This document shows positions 14,782 to 23,758 of a stretch of DNA of 64,000 nt, piece after piece (position 1 is the first letter of the stretch; each line of letters opens with the position of its first letter). The DNA lies in assembly GCF_963664915.1 (NCBI RefSeq), contig NZ_OY761810.1, positions 2,370,661-2,434,660 on the forward strand. The letters run 5' to 3'. Source of the DNA: an uncultured Caproiciproducens sp. (lineage in GTDB: Bacteria > Bacillota > Clostridia > Oscillospirales > Acutalibacteraceae). A model generated the notes under the pieces. That model had not been told where the DNA came from. It ran no database searches and saw nothing but the letters and a program-made list of their open reading frames with translations. The position numbers and the translations under genes are program-made.

Positions 14782-15632
14782 AACAGCTTCTGATTCTCAG
14801 CGGCAAAGGTGGAACAGGGAAAACCACAATTGCCGGCGCGCTTGTCAAGCTGAGTGAATGCCATGCTTTTGCAGACTGTGATGTAGACGCTCCCAATCTT
14901 CATTTGGTGCTTACACAAAACTCTGCCCCGATGAAAAAAGAGTATTATGGATTGGGAAAAGCGGTAATCGACCAATCAAAATGCTTGAATTGTGGATTCT
15001 GCGAACAAAACTGTCACTTTGGAGCAATAAAAAACGCCAGCGTGGATGTCTTTGAATGTGAAGGCTGCGGAGTTTGCGTTGAACTGTGTCCGGTTCACGC
15101 CATTCAACTTTCCAACTATGTGTCCGGAAACTTAACGCTCTACAAATCGGAAGAAACCGTTTTCTCAACCGCCCAACTGAAAATGGGAAGCGGTGCTTCA
15201 GGCAAATTGGTTACGGCAGTGAAACGGCAGCTTTTGCAGGAAGCTCCGCATGAGGATTTGGCCATCATTGACGGTTCCCCCGGAATCGGATGCCCGGTCA
15301 TCGCTTCAATCAGTGGTGTGGATATGGTTCTCATTGTGGCAGAACCAACCATATCGGGCATGCATGATATGAAAAGGATCCTTGAAACAACACAACATTT
15401 TGGTGTAAACTGTGCTGTTTGCATCAACAAGTTCGATGTGAACATAGGCAATACCAAAGACATTGAAAACTATTGCAGTGGACTTGATATTCCTGTGATT
15501 GGGAAAATACCGTTTGATGATACGGTCGTGAAAGCGGTAAATCAGAGCCAAAGTATTGCCTGCTATCCCGATAGTCCTGCTGGGAAAGCAGTGGTTTCCA
15601 TTTGGAACGATTTAAAATCATATATCAGATAA
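14778..15632 (+). CDS. MinD/Mrp-type ATPase with inserted 2x[4Fe-4S] ferredoxin domain (2)
   Basis: 284-residue paralogue of the preceding gene. ILSGKGGTGKTT, DCDVDAPNLHL, ferredoxin insert CLNCGFCEQNC and CEGCGVCVELCP (about 70-110), IDGSPGIGCPVIAS, VAEPTISGMHDMKR. Unlike its neighbour it retains DGSPGIGCP, typical of the Orp4-like type, so the pair probably forms a heterodimer with distinct subunits. GTG start at 14778 overlaps the upstream stop. Last gene of the tightly overlapped block; the second NifX gene follows after 77 nt. Confidence 0.9.
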   Translation: MKQLLILSGKGGTGKTTIAGALVKLSECHAFADCDVDAPNLHLVLTQNSAPMKKEYYGLGKAVIDQSKCLNCGFCEQNCHFGAIKNASVDVFECEGCGVCVELCPVHAIQLSNYVSGNLTLYKSEETVFSTAQLKMGSGASGKLVTAVKRQLLQEAPHEDLAIIDGSPGIGCPVIASISGVDMVLIVAEPTISGMHDMKRILETTQHFGVNCAVCINKFDVNIGNTKDIENYCSGLDIPVIGKIPFDDTVVKAVNQSQSIACYPDSPAGKAVVSIWNDLKSYIR

Positions 15633-15709
15633 TTCAAGTATTGTTCCAGATGTTCATTCTATATTAAGTCAATTTTAAAATTATTAAATTTAAAAGGAGA
15701 AAATGAATT

Positions 15710-16066
15710 ATGAAAATCGCAGTTGCAAGTGAAGGTAAAATGGTAACGGAACATTTCGGTCATTGTGAGGGATTTGCTATATTTGAGACAGAAAACAAGC
15801 GGATTACAAGCAGTGAATTCATTCCTAATCCCGGACATAAGCCGGGCTTTTTACCGAATTTTCTGAATGACAAGGGCGTAAAGGTCATTATTTCCGGTGG
15901 CATGGGTGGCGGTGCTGTTGATATTTTCAATGAAAAAGGGATTGAAGTGGTCACCGGAGCCTCCGGCGATGCCGAGACGGCTGTTAACAGCTATTTACAG
16001 GGAACACTGAAATCAACAGGCTCTGTTTGCCATGAGCACCAGCATGCTGATGAGTGCGGAGAATAA
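15710..16066 (+). CDS. NifX/NifB-type cofactor-binding protein (2)
   Basis: 118 residues. MKIAVASEGKMVTEHFGHCEGFAIF is the standard opening of the stand-alone dinitrogenase iron-molybdenum cofactor family, followed by ISGGMGGGAVDIFNEKGIEVVTG and a His-rich, metal-binding C-terminus (CHEHQHADECGE). The tail has three His and two Cys, which the first NifX protein lacks. ATG at 15710 after AAAAGGAG. It may be expressed at a higher level than the upstream block. Confidence 0.9.
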   Translation: MKIAVASEGKMVTEHFGHCEGFAIFETENKRITSSEFIPNPGHKPGFLPNFLNDKGVKVIISGGMGGGAVDIFNEKGIEVVTGASGDAETAVNSYLQGTLKSTGSVCHEHQHADECGE

Positions 16067-16186
16067 AACCATATATCTTAATATAGGGATACAGAGGCAA
16101 CAGCTTCTTCCGTTTGTGGAGGTCGTACCGGTAGGAGTGCTTGAACTCATTACAAAGCAAAACTACTGAAAAGCGTAGGAAATACA

Positions 16187-16225
16187 GTGTAGCCGGTAAG
16201 GTGTTATTGACCTTACCGGCTACAC
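16187..16225. terminator. perfect 16-bp hairpin between convergent genes
   Basis: Arms 16187-16202 and 16210-16225 (GTGTAGCCGGTAAGGT and its complement) with a 7-nt loop. It has no T tract in either direction but separates the ORP-like cluster from the minus-strand sod operon. Likely a bidirectional transcription stop or mRNA 3' end. Confidence 0.55.
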
Positions 16226-16243
16226 TATTCATGCACTGCTGCT

Positions 16244-16441
16244 TTATTGCTTTTCATTGCCGTTTTTTTTATTATCGGGACTGCATGACGCATTTACGGC
16301 GGCCAATAAGGATAGTTGATCACCAATCGTTGTGAACAGAGCGCCTAATACAACCAAGTCTTCATCGTTTGTGTATTGAGAGATCTGTATTGCGATGGCA
16401 GCGGAAAGTGCCGTGAGTTTTTCACCGAAACAGTTGTTCAT
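16244..16441 (-). CDS. DUF6774-like small protein (65 aa)
   Basis: 65 residues: MNNCFGEKLTALSAAIAIQISQ, then NDEDLVVLGALFTTIGDQLSLLAAV and a polar tail (SPDNKKNGNEKQ). Two amphipathic helices and the DEDLxxLxALFTxxGDxL pattern match the small clostridial DUF6774 family, of unknown function. It starts 6 nt after the superoxide dismutase stop, with AAGGCTG as ribosome binding site inside the end of sod, so the two genes are co-transcribed. Confidence 0.65.
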   Translation of the reverse strand: MNNCFGEKLTALSAAIAIQISQYTNDEDLVVLGALFTTIGDQLSLLAAVNASCSPDNKKNGNEKQ

Positions 16442-16447
16442 ATTATT

Positions 16448-17065
16448 TCAGCCTTTTTGAAAATTGTTTTCTACTTTGGCCCAATCAATTACATTAAACC
16501 AGTTTTCAGCATAGTCGGCTCTAAGGTTTTTATACTTTAAATAATATGAATGTTCCCAAACATCGATTAATAGGATCGGCGCCAGACAGGTTTTCAAAAG
16601 GGTGTCCTGATTTGCGGTAGAAAGGATTTTTAACTCCCCGCATTGATTTGCGGCCAACCAAGCATATCCCGAGCCAAAACGATTGACTGCGGCCTGCTTT
16701 AACTGTGCTTTAAAATTACCGAAGGTTCCAAAAGTTTTTTCAATTGCATTCTGCATTTGCGTGTACGGCTCGTTGTTCGTGTTCCCCATAATATCAAAAT
16801 AGAAATTATGATTGTAAACACCGCCGGCGTTATTGATTACTTCGGTTTGAATGCATTCGGGAAGCCGGCTTGCGTGTATAATGAGCTGCTCAAGAGTCAT
16901 TTGCTGGAATTGAGGATATGGCTTCAGGGCTGCATTCAAATGATCAACATAAGCTTTCAGATGTTTGTCATGGTGGAGTTCGACTGTTTGTGCGTCAATA
17001 TACGGTTCAAGCGCATTGTATTCATAAGGAAGAGGCAGCAGTTTAAACGGATAATGGTTGTTCAT
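16448..17065 (-). CDS. sodA: Fe/Mn superoxide dismutase
   Basis: 205 residues. The four metal ligands can be placed: H31 (in ELHHDKH), H86 (YNHNFYF), D168 and H172 (LIDVWEHSYY). GSGYAWL and the second-shell Tyr in the N-terminal helix are also present. It dismutates superoxide in the cytoplasm. Metal preference (Fe, Mn or cambialistic) cannot be decided reliably by eye. In an anaerobe this indicates exposure to traces of oxygen. It has its own consensus promoter and is followed by the DUF6774 gene. Confidence 0.92.
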   Translation of the reverse strand: MNNHYPFKLLPLPYEYNALEPYIDAQTVELHHDKHLKAYVDHLNAALKPYPQFQQMTLEQLIIHASRLPECIQTEVINNAGGVYNHNFYFDIMGNTNNEPYTQMQNAIEKTFGTFGNFKAQLKQAAVNRFGSGYAWLAANQCGELKILSTANQDTLLKTCLAPILLIDVWEHSYYLKYKNLRADYAENWFNVIDWAKVENNFQKG

Positions 17066-17095
17066 AAGGCATCATCTCTTTAATTCAAATATTAT

Positions 17096-17125
17096 ATTAT
17101 ACGCACACTCAATTGTAATTGACAA
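17096..17125 (-). promoter_or_regulatory. sigma-A promoter of the sod operon
   Basis: On the minus strand, TTGTCA (complement of 17120-17125), 18-nt spacer, TATAAT (complement of 17096-17101), about 30 nt before the sod start. Confidence 0.6.
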
Positions 17126-17195
17126 AAAAGGATGATGCATTTTTGGTTGGATTTGTATTATAATAAATATGATTAAATTGACAGGTGGTGATAGG

Positions 17196-17993
17196 ATGTA
17201 TCAAGGAAAAAATAAAGTCAAAAAATTAATTTCGGCATTTGCTGTCATATTAATTGAACTTGCTCTTATGGCTGCAACCACTGCGGTTTTTGTAATGGCG
17301 TTTGAACACGCAGATACAAAAAAGACTGAAGTCGCGGCAGTAAGCAGCAATAGTACACAGACAGCCGCTGTGCAGTCAAGTTCTGATAAAACGAAGCAAT
17401 CTGAAGATCAGCCAATCAAGCAGTCGGATGACTGGCAGCTTGTTTTAGTAAACTATAATCATGAGCTTCCGAGTACTTTTGAACATCACATCATACATCA
17501 GTTTAATGTAGATATAGATTCAAGACTTGTGGAGCCGTATCAAGAAATGCATGACGCCGCGTTAAAGGATCACATACAGCTTTGGATTTCTTCGGGTTAT
17601 CGAAGCGACGATAAACAACAGAAGCTTTATACGGAAGAAATTGAGACTTTCTACAAAACCGGAATCAGTTATGACGAAGCGGTTAGCAAAGCTGCAAAAT
17701 CTGTTGCACCGCCGGGTACCAGCGAACACATTACGGGACTTGCTATTGATTTGAACGGAGTGCTTGAAAATTTTGGCGGTACCAAAGAATCCAGCTGGCT
17801 TTTGGAGCATGCGCAGGACTATGGCTTTGTGCTCCGCTTTCCGGAGGACAAGCAGGATATTACGCACATCAAATATGAAACATGGCATTTCCGCTATGTT
17901 GGGGTTGAGCATGCGAAGAAAATGAAAGAACTGAATATGTGCCTTGAGGAATATGTTGACTATTTAAATAAGAATCAAACTGCTTCTCATTGA
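17196..17993 (+). CDS. VanY-type D-Ala-D-Ala carboxypeptidase, membrane-anchored
   Basis: 265 residues. One N-terminal membrane segment (about 12-33), a Ser/Thr/Gln-rich linker, then a peptidase M15B domain. Complete catalytic set: SSGYRSDDKQQKLY, SEHITGLAIDLNG (zinc ligands H and D) and ETWHFRYVG (general base E and third ligand H). It trims peptidoglycan stem peptides outside the cell. ATG at 17196 is chosen because AGGTGG (17183-17188) is 7 nt away; the ATG at 17169 lies at the likely transcript start (TATAAT at 17159-17164). A degenerate paralogue lies at 29491. Confidence 0.9.
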   Translation: MYQGKNKVKKLISAFAVILIELALMAATTAVFVMAFEHADTKKTEVAAVSSNSTQTAAVQSSSDKTKQSEDQPIKQSDDWQLVLVNYNHELPSTFEHHIIHQFNVDIDSRLVEPYQEMHDAALKDHIQLWISSGYRSDDKQQKLYTEEIETFYKTGISYDEAVSKAAKSVAPPGTSEHITGLAIDLNGVLENFGGTKESSWLLEHAQDYGFVLRFPEDKQDITHIKYETWHFRYVGVEHAKKMKELNMCLEEYVDYLNKNQTASH

Positions 17994-18018
17994 ATATTAC
18001 CCTCGAATTTGGTATAAT
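17990..18018 (+). promoter_or_regulatory. sigma-A promoter of gltX-glnS
   Basis: TTGAAT (17990-17995), 17-nt spacer, TATAAT (18013-18018), about 50 nt before gltX. Confidence 0.65.
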
Positions 18019-18069
18019 TATCTAATTGAGATCTGTTTTTAATTTTATAACAACGAGAGGGGTCTATCA

Positions 18070-19539
18070 ATGCAGCAAAAAACAGTTAGAACAAGGTTCG
18101 CACCCAGTCCGACAGGCTTTATGCACGTCGGAAATCTTCGGACGGCTTTGTATGAATATTTAATAGCGAAATCGCTTGGCGGTACTTTTGTACTGCGTAT
18201 CGAAGATACTGATCAGGAAAGACTTGTAGAGGGCGCTGTTGGCGTAATCTACAATACTCTTGGTAAAGTTGGCCTGAAACACGATGAAGGTCCGGATGTC
18301 GGCGGCGAATACGGCCCTTATGTGCAAAGTGAACGCAAGAGCATTTATAAACCGTATGCGGAGCAGCTTGTAAAAGAGGGCAAGGCATATTATTGCTTCT
18401 GTACAAAAGAGCGTTTGGATGCCCTGCATGAGAATAAAGAGGACGGAACCTTTTCGGGAGGATACGACCGCCACTGCCGTGATTTGCCCAAAGAGGAAGT
18501 CAATACACTGCTTAATGCAGGCATACCCTATGTTATTCGCCAGAGGATGCCGATTGAGGGCTCCACGACTTTTGACGATGTTGTGTATGGTTCCATTACA
18601 ATTGAAAACAGGGAGCTGGAGGATCAGATTTTAATAAAGTCTGACGGATACCCGACTTATAATTTTGCGAATGTCATTGACGATCATTTGATGAATATTA
18701 CGCATGTCGTCAGGGGCTGCGAGTATTTGACTTCTACGCCAAAGTATAATTTACTTTATCAGGCTTTTGGCTGGGAAGTACCGACTTATGTCCATTTGCC
18801 CTTAATTATGGGAAAAAACGAAGATGGCAGCGTCAGCAAGCTTTCGAAACGCCACGGTTCGACCGGATTCGAGGATTTAATCAAGGAAGGATATCTGCCG
18901 CAGACAATCGTAAATTACATAGCACTTTTAGGGTGGTGCCCCAAAGACAACCGCGAACTGTTCACACTGCAGGAGCTGGTTGAGAATTTCTCCATTGACG
19001 GCATCAGCAAATCGCCCGCTGTATTTGACTATGATAAACTAACATGGTTTAACGGCGAATTTATCCGTGCCATGTCAGATGAGAATTTTATCGAGTGTTC
19101 AATGCCGTACTTCCGGGAGGTTTTTCCGGATACAGTGCTGAACTGGCAGGTTCTGGCATCCATTTTACAGCCGCGTGTGACCAAATTCACACAAATTCCC
19201 GAAATGATTTCGTTTTTCAAAGAGCTGCCGGAGTATTCTGCCGATTTCTTTATCAATAAGAAGAGTAAGACAAACCTCGAAAATTCGGCCCAAATGCTGA
19301 AAGAGTCAATTGCTGAGCTTGAAAAAATAGATGAATGGTCGGTGGACAAACTTCATGACGCGTTGATTGCACTTGCCCAAAAGCTTGAAGTGAAAAATGG
19401 GACTCTGCTTTGGCCTGTGCGCATCGCCGCTGCCGGAATGACAGTAACCCCGGGCGGAGCAATGGAAATTCTCGCGATTCTTGGCAAACAGGAATCCATT
19501 CGGCGGCTTCATATCGGTCTTGAAAAATTACAGGCATAA
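18070..19539 (+). CDS. gltX: glutamate--tRNA ligase
   Basis: 489-residue class I aminoacyl-tRNA synthetase. HIGH-type motif [23 protein letters not shown] at the N-terminus and KLSKRHG near residue 260; the C-terminal anticodon-binding helical domain is complete. Charges tRNA-Glu. Because glnS follows directly, this enzyme need not misacylate tRNA-Gln, so it may be discriminating (inference). ATG at 18070 after GAGAGGGG; 14 nt separate it from glnS, indicating an operon. Confidence 0.95.
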   Translation: MQQKTVRTRFAPSPTGFMHVGNLRTALYEYLIAKSLGGTFVLRIEDTDQERLVEGAVGVIYNTLGKVGLKHDEGPDVGGEYGPYVQSERKSIYKPYAEQLVKEGKAYYCFCTKERLDALHENKEDGTFSGGYDRHCRDLPKEEVNTLLNAGIPYVIRQRMPIEGSTTFDDVVYGSITIENRELEDQILIKSDGYPTYNFANVIDDHLMNITHVVRGCEYLTSTPKYNLLYQAFGWEVPTYVHLPLIMGKNEDGSVSKLSKRHGSTGFEDLIKEGYLPQTIVNYIALLGWCPKDNRELFTLQELVENFSIDGISKSPAVFDYDKLTWFNGEFIRAMSDENFIECSMPYFREVFPDTVLNWQVLASILQPRVTKFTQIPEMISFFKELPEYSADFFINKKSKTNLENSAQMLKESIAELEKIDEWSVDKLHDALIALAQKLEVKNGTLLWPVRIAAAGMTVTPGGAMEILAILGKQESIRRLHIGLEKLQA

Positions 19540-19553
19540 GGAGCGAATATAAA

Positions 19554-21239
19554 ATGAGTGACGAAATGATCAATACCGGTGAAGCCGAAGCTTCTGGAAA
19601 TTTTATCCATACTTTTATAGAAGAGGATATCGCTCCGCAGGGAAAATTTGAGGGAAAAAAGGTACACACCCGCTTCCCGCCAGAACCAAATGGATACCTG
19701 CATATCGGCCACGCGAAGGCGATTTGCATTGACTTTGGCACCGCTGAGAAGTTTGGCGGCATGTGCAACCTGCGCATGGATGATACCAACCCGACAAAGG
19801 AAGACACAGAGTACGTTGATGCGATTCAAAATGATATCCGGTGGCTCGGCTTTACCTGGGACGACCGCTTTTACTATGCGTCAGATTATTTCCCGAAAAT
19901 GTACGAATTTGCGGTAAAGCTGATTCAGGAGAACCTTGCCTATGTTTGTGAACTGACTCCGGATGAAATGAGGGAGAACAGGGGAGATTTAACAAAACCA
20001 GCGGTCAGTCCTTACCGGGACAGGCTGGTTGAAGAAAGCCTGAACTTGTTTGAACGTATGAAAAACGGGGAATTTGAAGACGGAAAGATGACCCTGCGGG
20101 TTAAAATTGATTTGGCATCCGGTAATTTCAATATGCGTGATCCGGTCATTTACCGTATTAATCACATGGTACATCACCGTACGGGGGACACATGGTGTAT
20201 CTATCCTATGTACGATTTTGCGCATCCGATTGAAGACGCGCTCGAAGGAATCACACACTCGCTCTGTTCATTGGAATTTGAAGATCACAGGCCGCTTTAC
20301 GACTGGGTCATCAACCACATTGGCCTGCCGGCCAAGCCGAGGCAGATTGAATTTGCCCGTCTGGGAATCAACAATACCGTGATGAGCAAGCGCAAGCTTC
20401 GCCTACTCGTTGAAAACAATTATGTCAGCGGGTGGGATGACCCCCGCATGCCGACGCTCTGCGGGCTGCGCCGCAGGGGTTATACTCCGGCGTCCATTCG
20501 TAATTTTTGTGAGAGAATCGGCGTTGCGAAAGTCAACAGCACCGTTGAATACAGCTTTCTGGAGCATTGCCTGCGTGAGGATTTGAACCAGAATGCACAG
20601 CGTACGATGGCAGTATTGAATCCGGTAAAATTGATATTGACAAATTATCCGGAAAGTCAAACAGAAGATTTTGAAGTCGAGAACAATCCGGAGCGCCCCG
20701 AAGATGGGACAAGAACCGTTTCTTTCTCACGTGAACTCTGGATAGAGAGAGAAGACTTTACGGAAGAGCCGGTGAAGGGCTACTTCCGACTTTTCCCGGG
20801 CAATGAAGTACGTTTGAAAACGACGTATATCATTCGCTGTACCGGCTGTAAAAAGGATGCCGACGGCAATGTGACCGAGGTCTACGCGGCGTACGACCCG
20901 CAGACACGCGGAGGCAATACACCGGACGGCAGAAAAATCAAGGGAACCATTCACTGGGTTGACGCAAAAACTGCCGCAGACGCGGAGGTTCGCCTTTATG
21001 ACAGTCTGTTTACCGTGCCGGATCCGGAAGCGGGAGACTTCCTTACTCAGCTTAACCCGGATTCCCTCAAAGTTTTGACAACCTGCAAGGTGGAACCATC
21101 CATTGCTCAGGTAAAAGACGAAAAATCTTATCAGTTCATGCGCCAGGGCTATTTCTGCTTGGACAATCGCGACAGCACACCGGAGCATTTGGTGTTTAAT
21201 CGCTGCGTATCGTTGAAGGATGGCTTTAAAAAGAAATAA
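19554..21239 (+). CDS. glnS: glutamine--tRNA ligase
   Basis: 561 residues. [18 protein letters not shown] is the GlnRS-specific HIGH region, VMSKRKL the KMSKS loop, and the C-terminal double beta-barrel anticodon domain is present. Charges tRNA-Gln directly. Most Firmicutes lack GlnRS and use GatCAB transamidation; a subset of Clostridia have acquired it. Here it is co-transcribed with gltX. Start ATG 19554 after AAGGAG. Confidence 0.95.
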   Translation: MSDEMINTGEAEASGNFIHTFIEEDIAPQGKFEGKKVHTRFPPEPNGYLHIGHAKAICIDFGTAEKFGGMCNLRMDDTNPTKEDTEYVDAIQNDIRWLGFTWDDRFYYASDYFPKMYEFAVKLIQENLAYVCELTPDEMRENRGDLTKPAVSPYRDRLVEESLNLFERMKNGEFEDGKMTLRVKIDLASGNFNMRDPVIYRINHMVHHRTGDTWCIYPMYDFAHPIEDALEGITHSLCSLEFEDHRPLYDWVINHIGLPAKPRQIEFARLGINNTVMSKRKLRLLVENNYVSGWDDPRMPTLCGLRRRGYTPASIRNFCERIGVAKVNSTVEYSFLEHCLREDLNQNAQRTMAVLNPVKLILTNYPESQTEDFEVENNPERPEDGTRTVSFSRELWIEREDFTEEPVKGYFRLFPGNEVRLKTTYIIRCTGCKKDADGNVTEVYAAYDPQTRGGNTPDGRKIKGTIHWVDAKTAADAEVRLYDSLFTVPDPEAGDFLTQLNPDSLKVLTTCKVEPSIAQVKDEKSYQFMRQGYFCLDNRDSTPEHLVFNRCVSLKDGFKKK

Positions 21240-21250
21240 TACACGAAAAA

Positions 21251-21290
21251 GCTCGCTGCCATGAAAAGCAGCGAGCCTGTTTTATTTTTG
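21251..21290. terminator. bidirectional intrinsic terminator, glnS/birA
   Basis: 9-bp GC-rich stem GCTCGCTGC / GCAGCGAGC (21251-21259 with 21268-21276), T-rich downstream on both strands, lying between convergent glnS and birA. Confidence 0.8.
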
Positions 21291-22262
21291 CCCGTATATT
21301 CCCTGAACGGTGACTTCACCGGCATTGATCGGTATCAGCTCGCCATTTTCACATTGCACGATCAGTTCTCCGCCGGGGGAGATATCCACTGCGGTTGCGG
21401 TGACCTGTTCATTGTTTCGTGAAAATCCAACTTTTCGGGTTAAGGTAACACAGAGCGCTTTGTATTCGGCAAGGCTTGCCTCCGGATCGAAAGGATAATC
21501 GTTCAGGATCTTTTCAAATTCACGCAGAATCTCCTGAAGCAGCGGCACACGAAGAATCGGGTGATCACATTCAATACGCAAGGAGGTTGCCTTTACAGAC
21601 AGATCGCTCGGGAAACTTTCCGTATTCACATTCACGCCAATGCCGACGATCACATATTCAATCCGATCTATCTCCGCAGCCATTTCGGTGAGAATGCCGC
21701 AGACCTTCTTTCCATCGATTACAACATCGTTTGGCCATTTTATCAAGGCCGGAACATTTGTCAGGCTTCGAATCGCGCGGCACACGGCAAGTCCGGCCAG
21801 CAGCGTGATATTTGTTACCTGTAAAGGCAGCTGGCTTGACCGCAACAGAACGGAAAACCAAAGCCCCATTCCGGAAGGCGAACTGAAAACCCGGCCAAGG
21901 CGACCCTTGCCGCCGACCTGCTGCTCCGCAATAAACAGACTGCCGTCAGGCGCATCGGCAAGCGCCTGTCGCTTTGCTTCTTCGTTTGTGGAATCAATGC
22001 TGCCGTAGCAAAAGACTTTTTTTGCTAAAGATTTTGTTTGTAAACCGGAGGCGATTAATTCCGGCGTTATTATGTCGGGAGAGGACACAAGTATATAGCC
22101 GCGGTTTGTCATAGAATCAATTTCATAGCCGCAGCTCCTCAGCGTGTTGATGTTTTTCCAGATCGCGGTACGGGAAACAAGCAATTGCTTACTGAGTTCC
22201 TCACCGGACACGTAATGATTGTTCTTTTGCAGATATTTTAGTATTTCATCTTTCGTGGACAT
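21282..22262 (-). CDS. birA: bifunctional biotin--protein ligase / biotin operon repressor
   Basis: 326 residues. N-terminal winged helix-turn-helix (MSTKDEILKYLQKNN, then VSGEELSKQLLVSRTAIWKNIN). Catalytic ligase domain: GKGRLGRVFSSP (biotin/AMP loop), KWPNDVVIDGKKVCGILTE with the catalytic Lys, and a small C-terminal SH3-like domain. Activates biotin to biotinyl-AMP and attaches it to carboxylase carrier domains, and can repress biotin genes. The start is ATG at 22262, after AGGACG; an upstream in-frame extension lacks a ribosome binding site. Confidence 0.92.
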   Translation of the reverse strand: MSTKDEILKYLQKNNHYVSGEELSKQLLVSRTAIWKNINTLRSCGYEIDSMTNRGYILVSSPDIITPELIASGLQTKSLAKKVFCYGSIDSTNEEAKRQALADAPDGSLFIAEQQVGGKGRLGRVFSSPSGMGLWFSVLLRSSQLPLQVTNITLLAGLAVCRAIRSLTNVPALIKWPNDVVIDGKKVCGILTEMAAEIDRIEYVIVGIGVNVNTESFPSDLSVKATSLRIECDHPILRVPLLQEILREFEKILNDYPFDPEASLAEYKALCVTLTRKVGFSRNNEQVTATAVDISPGGELIVQCENGELIPINAGEVTVQGIYGQK

Positions 22263-22343
22263 ACTATCACGTCCTTTATTCAATATCATAAGTAAATTAT
22301 AACCTTTTTCAAAGCGTGCAGGCAAGCAAATATGAAAAATATA

Positions 22344-22373
22344 TTGTAGGTTATGCTATTTTAGTGATATACT
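22344..22373 (+). promoter_or_regulatory. sigma-A promoter of the DUF951-prfA operon
   Basis: TTGTAG (22344-22349), 18-nt spacer, TATACT (22368-22373), about 50 nt upstream of the DUF951 gene. Confidence 0.45.
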
Positions 22374-22423
22374 ATAACATATATGTTCTAAAGAAACTGA
22401 TTTAGGAAAGCGAGGTGCTTAAC

Positions 22424-22621
22424 ATGGATGTCAGGCCAGGTGATATTTTACAAATGAAAAAAGCACATCCATGCGGAAGTAAAACCTTTCTTGTTCTGCG
22501 TTCCGGCATGGATTTTAAAATTCGCTGCACCTCCTGTGGACACGAAATCATGGTACCAAGATTAAAGTGCGAAAAGAATATTAAGAAAATCATCAGGGAA
22601 GAACCGCAGCACGAGTTGTAG
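22424..22621 (+). CDS. DUF951 small protein
   Basis: 65 residues. DVRPGDILQMKKAHPCGSKTFLVLRSGMDFKIRCTSCGHEIMVPR is the DUF951 signature, with a CxxC pair and one earlier Cys, probably zinc-binding and OB/SH3-like. The family is widespread in Firmicutes next to translation or replication genes and lacks a proven role. ATG 22424 follows GAGGTG with 6-nt spacing. It heads an operon with prfA, tsaC, coaE, slt and an M18 peptidase. Confidence 0.85.
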   Translation: MDVRPGDILQMKKAHPCGSKTFLVLRSGMDFKIRCTSCGHEIMVPRLKCEKNIKKIIREEPQHEL

Positions 22622-22660
22622 CTCCTTTATTTTTTAGAAATATAATAAAGGAGAATTATC

Positions 22661-23755
22661 ATGTTTGAAAATTTAGAAGTTTTTGAAAAACGGTATGAGG
22701 AGCTCAACCAGAAGCTTTATGACCCGTCGGTTCTGTCCAATCAGGCAATGTATACGGTACTGATGAAAGAATATAGAAATATTACCCCGATTGTTGAGAA
22801 ATACCGGGAATATGCAAACGCGGTCCGCACCATGTCGGATGCAAGGGAGCTTTTGGACGAAAGCGGCATTGATAAAGATTTAAAAGAAATGGCCGATGAG
22901 GAGTTTCAGACCGCAAAGGCCGATATCGAACGAACCTCCGAGGAATTGAAAATCCTGCTTTTGCCGCGGGACCCCAATGATGACCGAAATGTTATTGTTG
23001 AAATTCGCGGCGGCGCCGGCGGCGATGAAGCCGCCTTGTTTTCGTCCGTGCTTTTCCGCATGTACAGCATGTATGCGGTAATAAGGGGATGGCAGTCGGA
23101 AATACTGAATGCCAGTGAAACAGAGCTCGGCGGCTTCAAAGAAATCAGCTTTATGATAACCGGCGACGGTGCGTATTCCCGCTTGAAATATGAAAGCGGC
23201 GTTCACCGTGTTCAGCGTGTGCCTGAAACCGAAACCCAGGGGAGGGTGCACACGTCCACCGCAACCGTTGCGGTTTTGCCGGAGGCGGACGAGGTGGAAC
23301 TCGAAATCAATCCAAAGGATTTGCAGATTGATACGTTTCGTTCCAGCGGGGCGGGCGGACAGCATATCAATAAAACATCATCCGCCATCCGAATTACCCA
23401 TCTGCCCACCGGTACGGTGGTTGAGTGTCAGGATGAGCGGAGCCAGTACAAAAATAAAGACAAGGCAATGAAAGTTCTTCGTTCCAGATTATATGAGGCG
23501 AAGCTTCAGGAACACGACGAGAAGATCGCGTCCGATCGCCGGTCACAGGTGGGAACCGGCGACCGTTCCGAGCGGATACGCACTTACAACTATCCGCAGG
23601 GGCGCATGACCGATCACCGTATCGGTCTTACCATTTATCGCCTCGATGATATTTTAAATGGAAATCTTGATGAAATCATCGATGCTTTAATTACGGCAGA
23701 CAGAGCCGCAAAGCTTCAAAATACCATTGACAACCAGTCAGAAGAGAGAGATTGA
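22661..23755 (+). CDS. prfA: peptide chain release factor 1
   Basis: 364 residues. Anticodon-like PxT tripeptide in [22 protein letters not shown] (PET-type tip), and the universal GGQ motif in [17 protein letters not shown], which triggers peptidyl-tRNA hydrolysis at UAA and UAG. ATG 22661 after AAAGGAG. RF1 is thus present and complete, so the UAA and UAG codons found inside two genes at 12364 and 13163 should normally terminate translation. Followed 3 nt later by tsaC. Confidence 0.95.
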   Translation: MFENLEVFEKRYEELNQKLYDPSVLSNQAMYTVLMKEYRNITPIVEKYREYANAVRTMSDARELLDESGIDKDLKEMADEEFQTAKADIERTSEELKILLLPRDPNDDRNVIVEIRGGAGGDEAALFSSVLFRMYSMYAVIRGWQSEILNASETELGGFKEISFMITGDGAYSRLKYESGVHRVQRVPETETQGRVHTSTATVAVLPEADEVELEINPKDLQIDTFRSSGAGGQHINKTSSAIRITHLPTGTVVECQDERSQYKNKDKAMKVLRSRLYEAKLQEHDEKIASDRRSQVGTGDRSERIRTYNYPQGRMTDHRIGLTIYRLDDILNGNLDEIIDALITADRAAKLQNTIDNQSEERD

Positions 23756-23758
23756 TCA

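Noticed and set aside
16067-16186. possible small gene between the second NifX gene and the hairpin
   Set aside because: Short frames there lack ribosome binding sites and one runs through the perfect inverted repeat.
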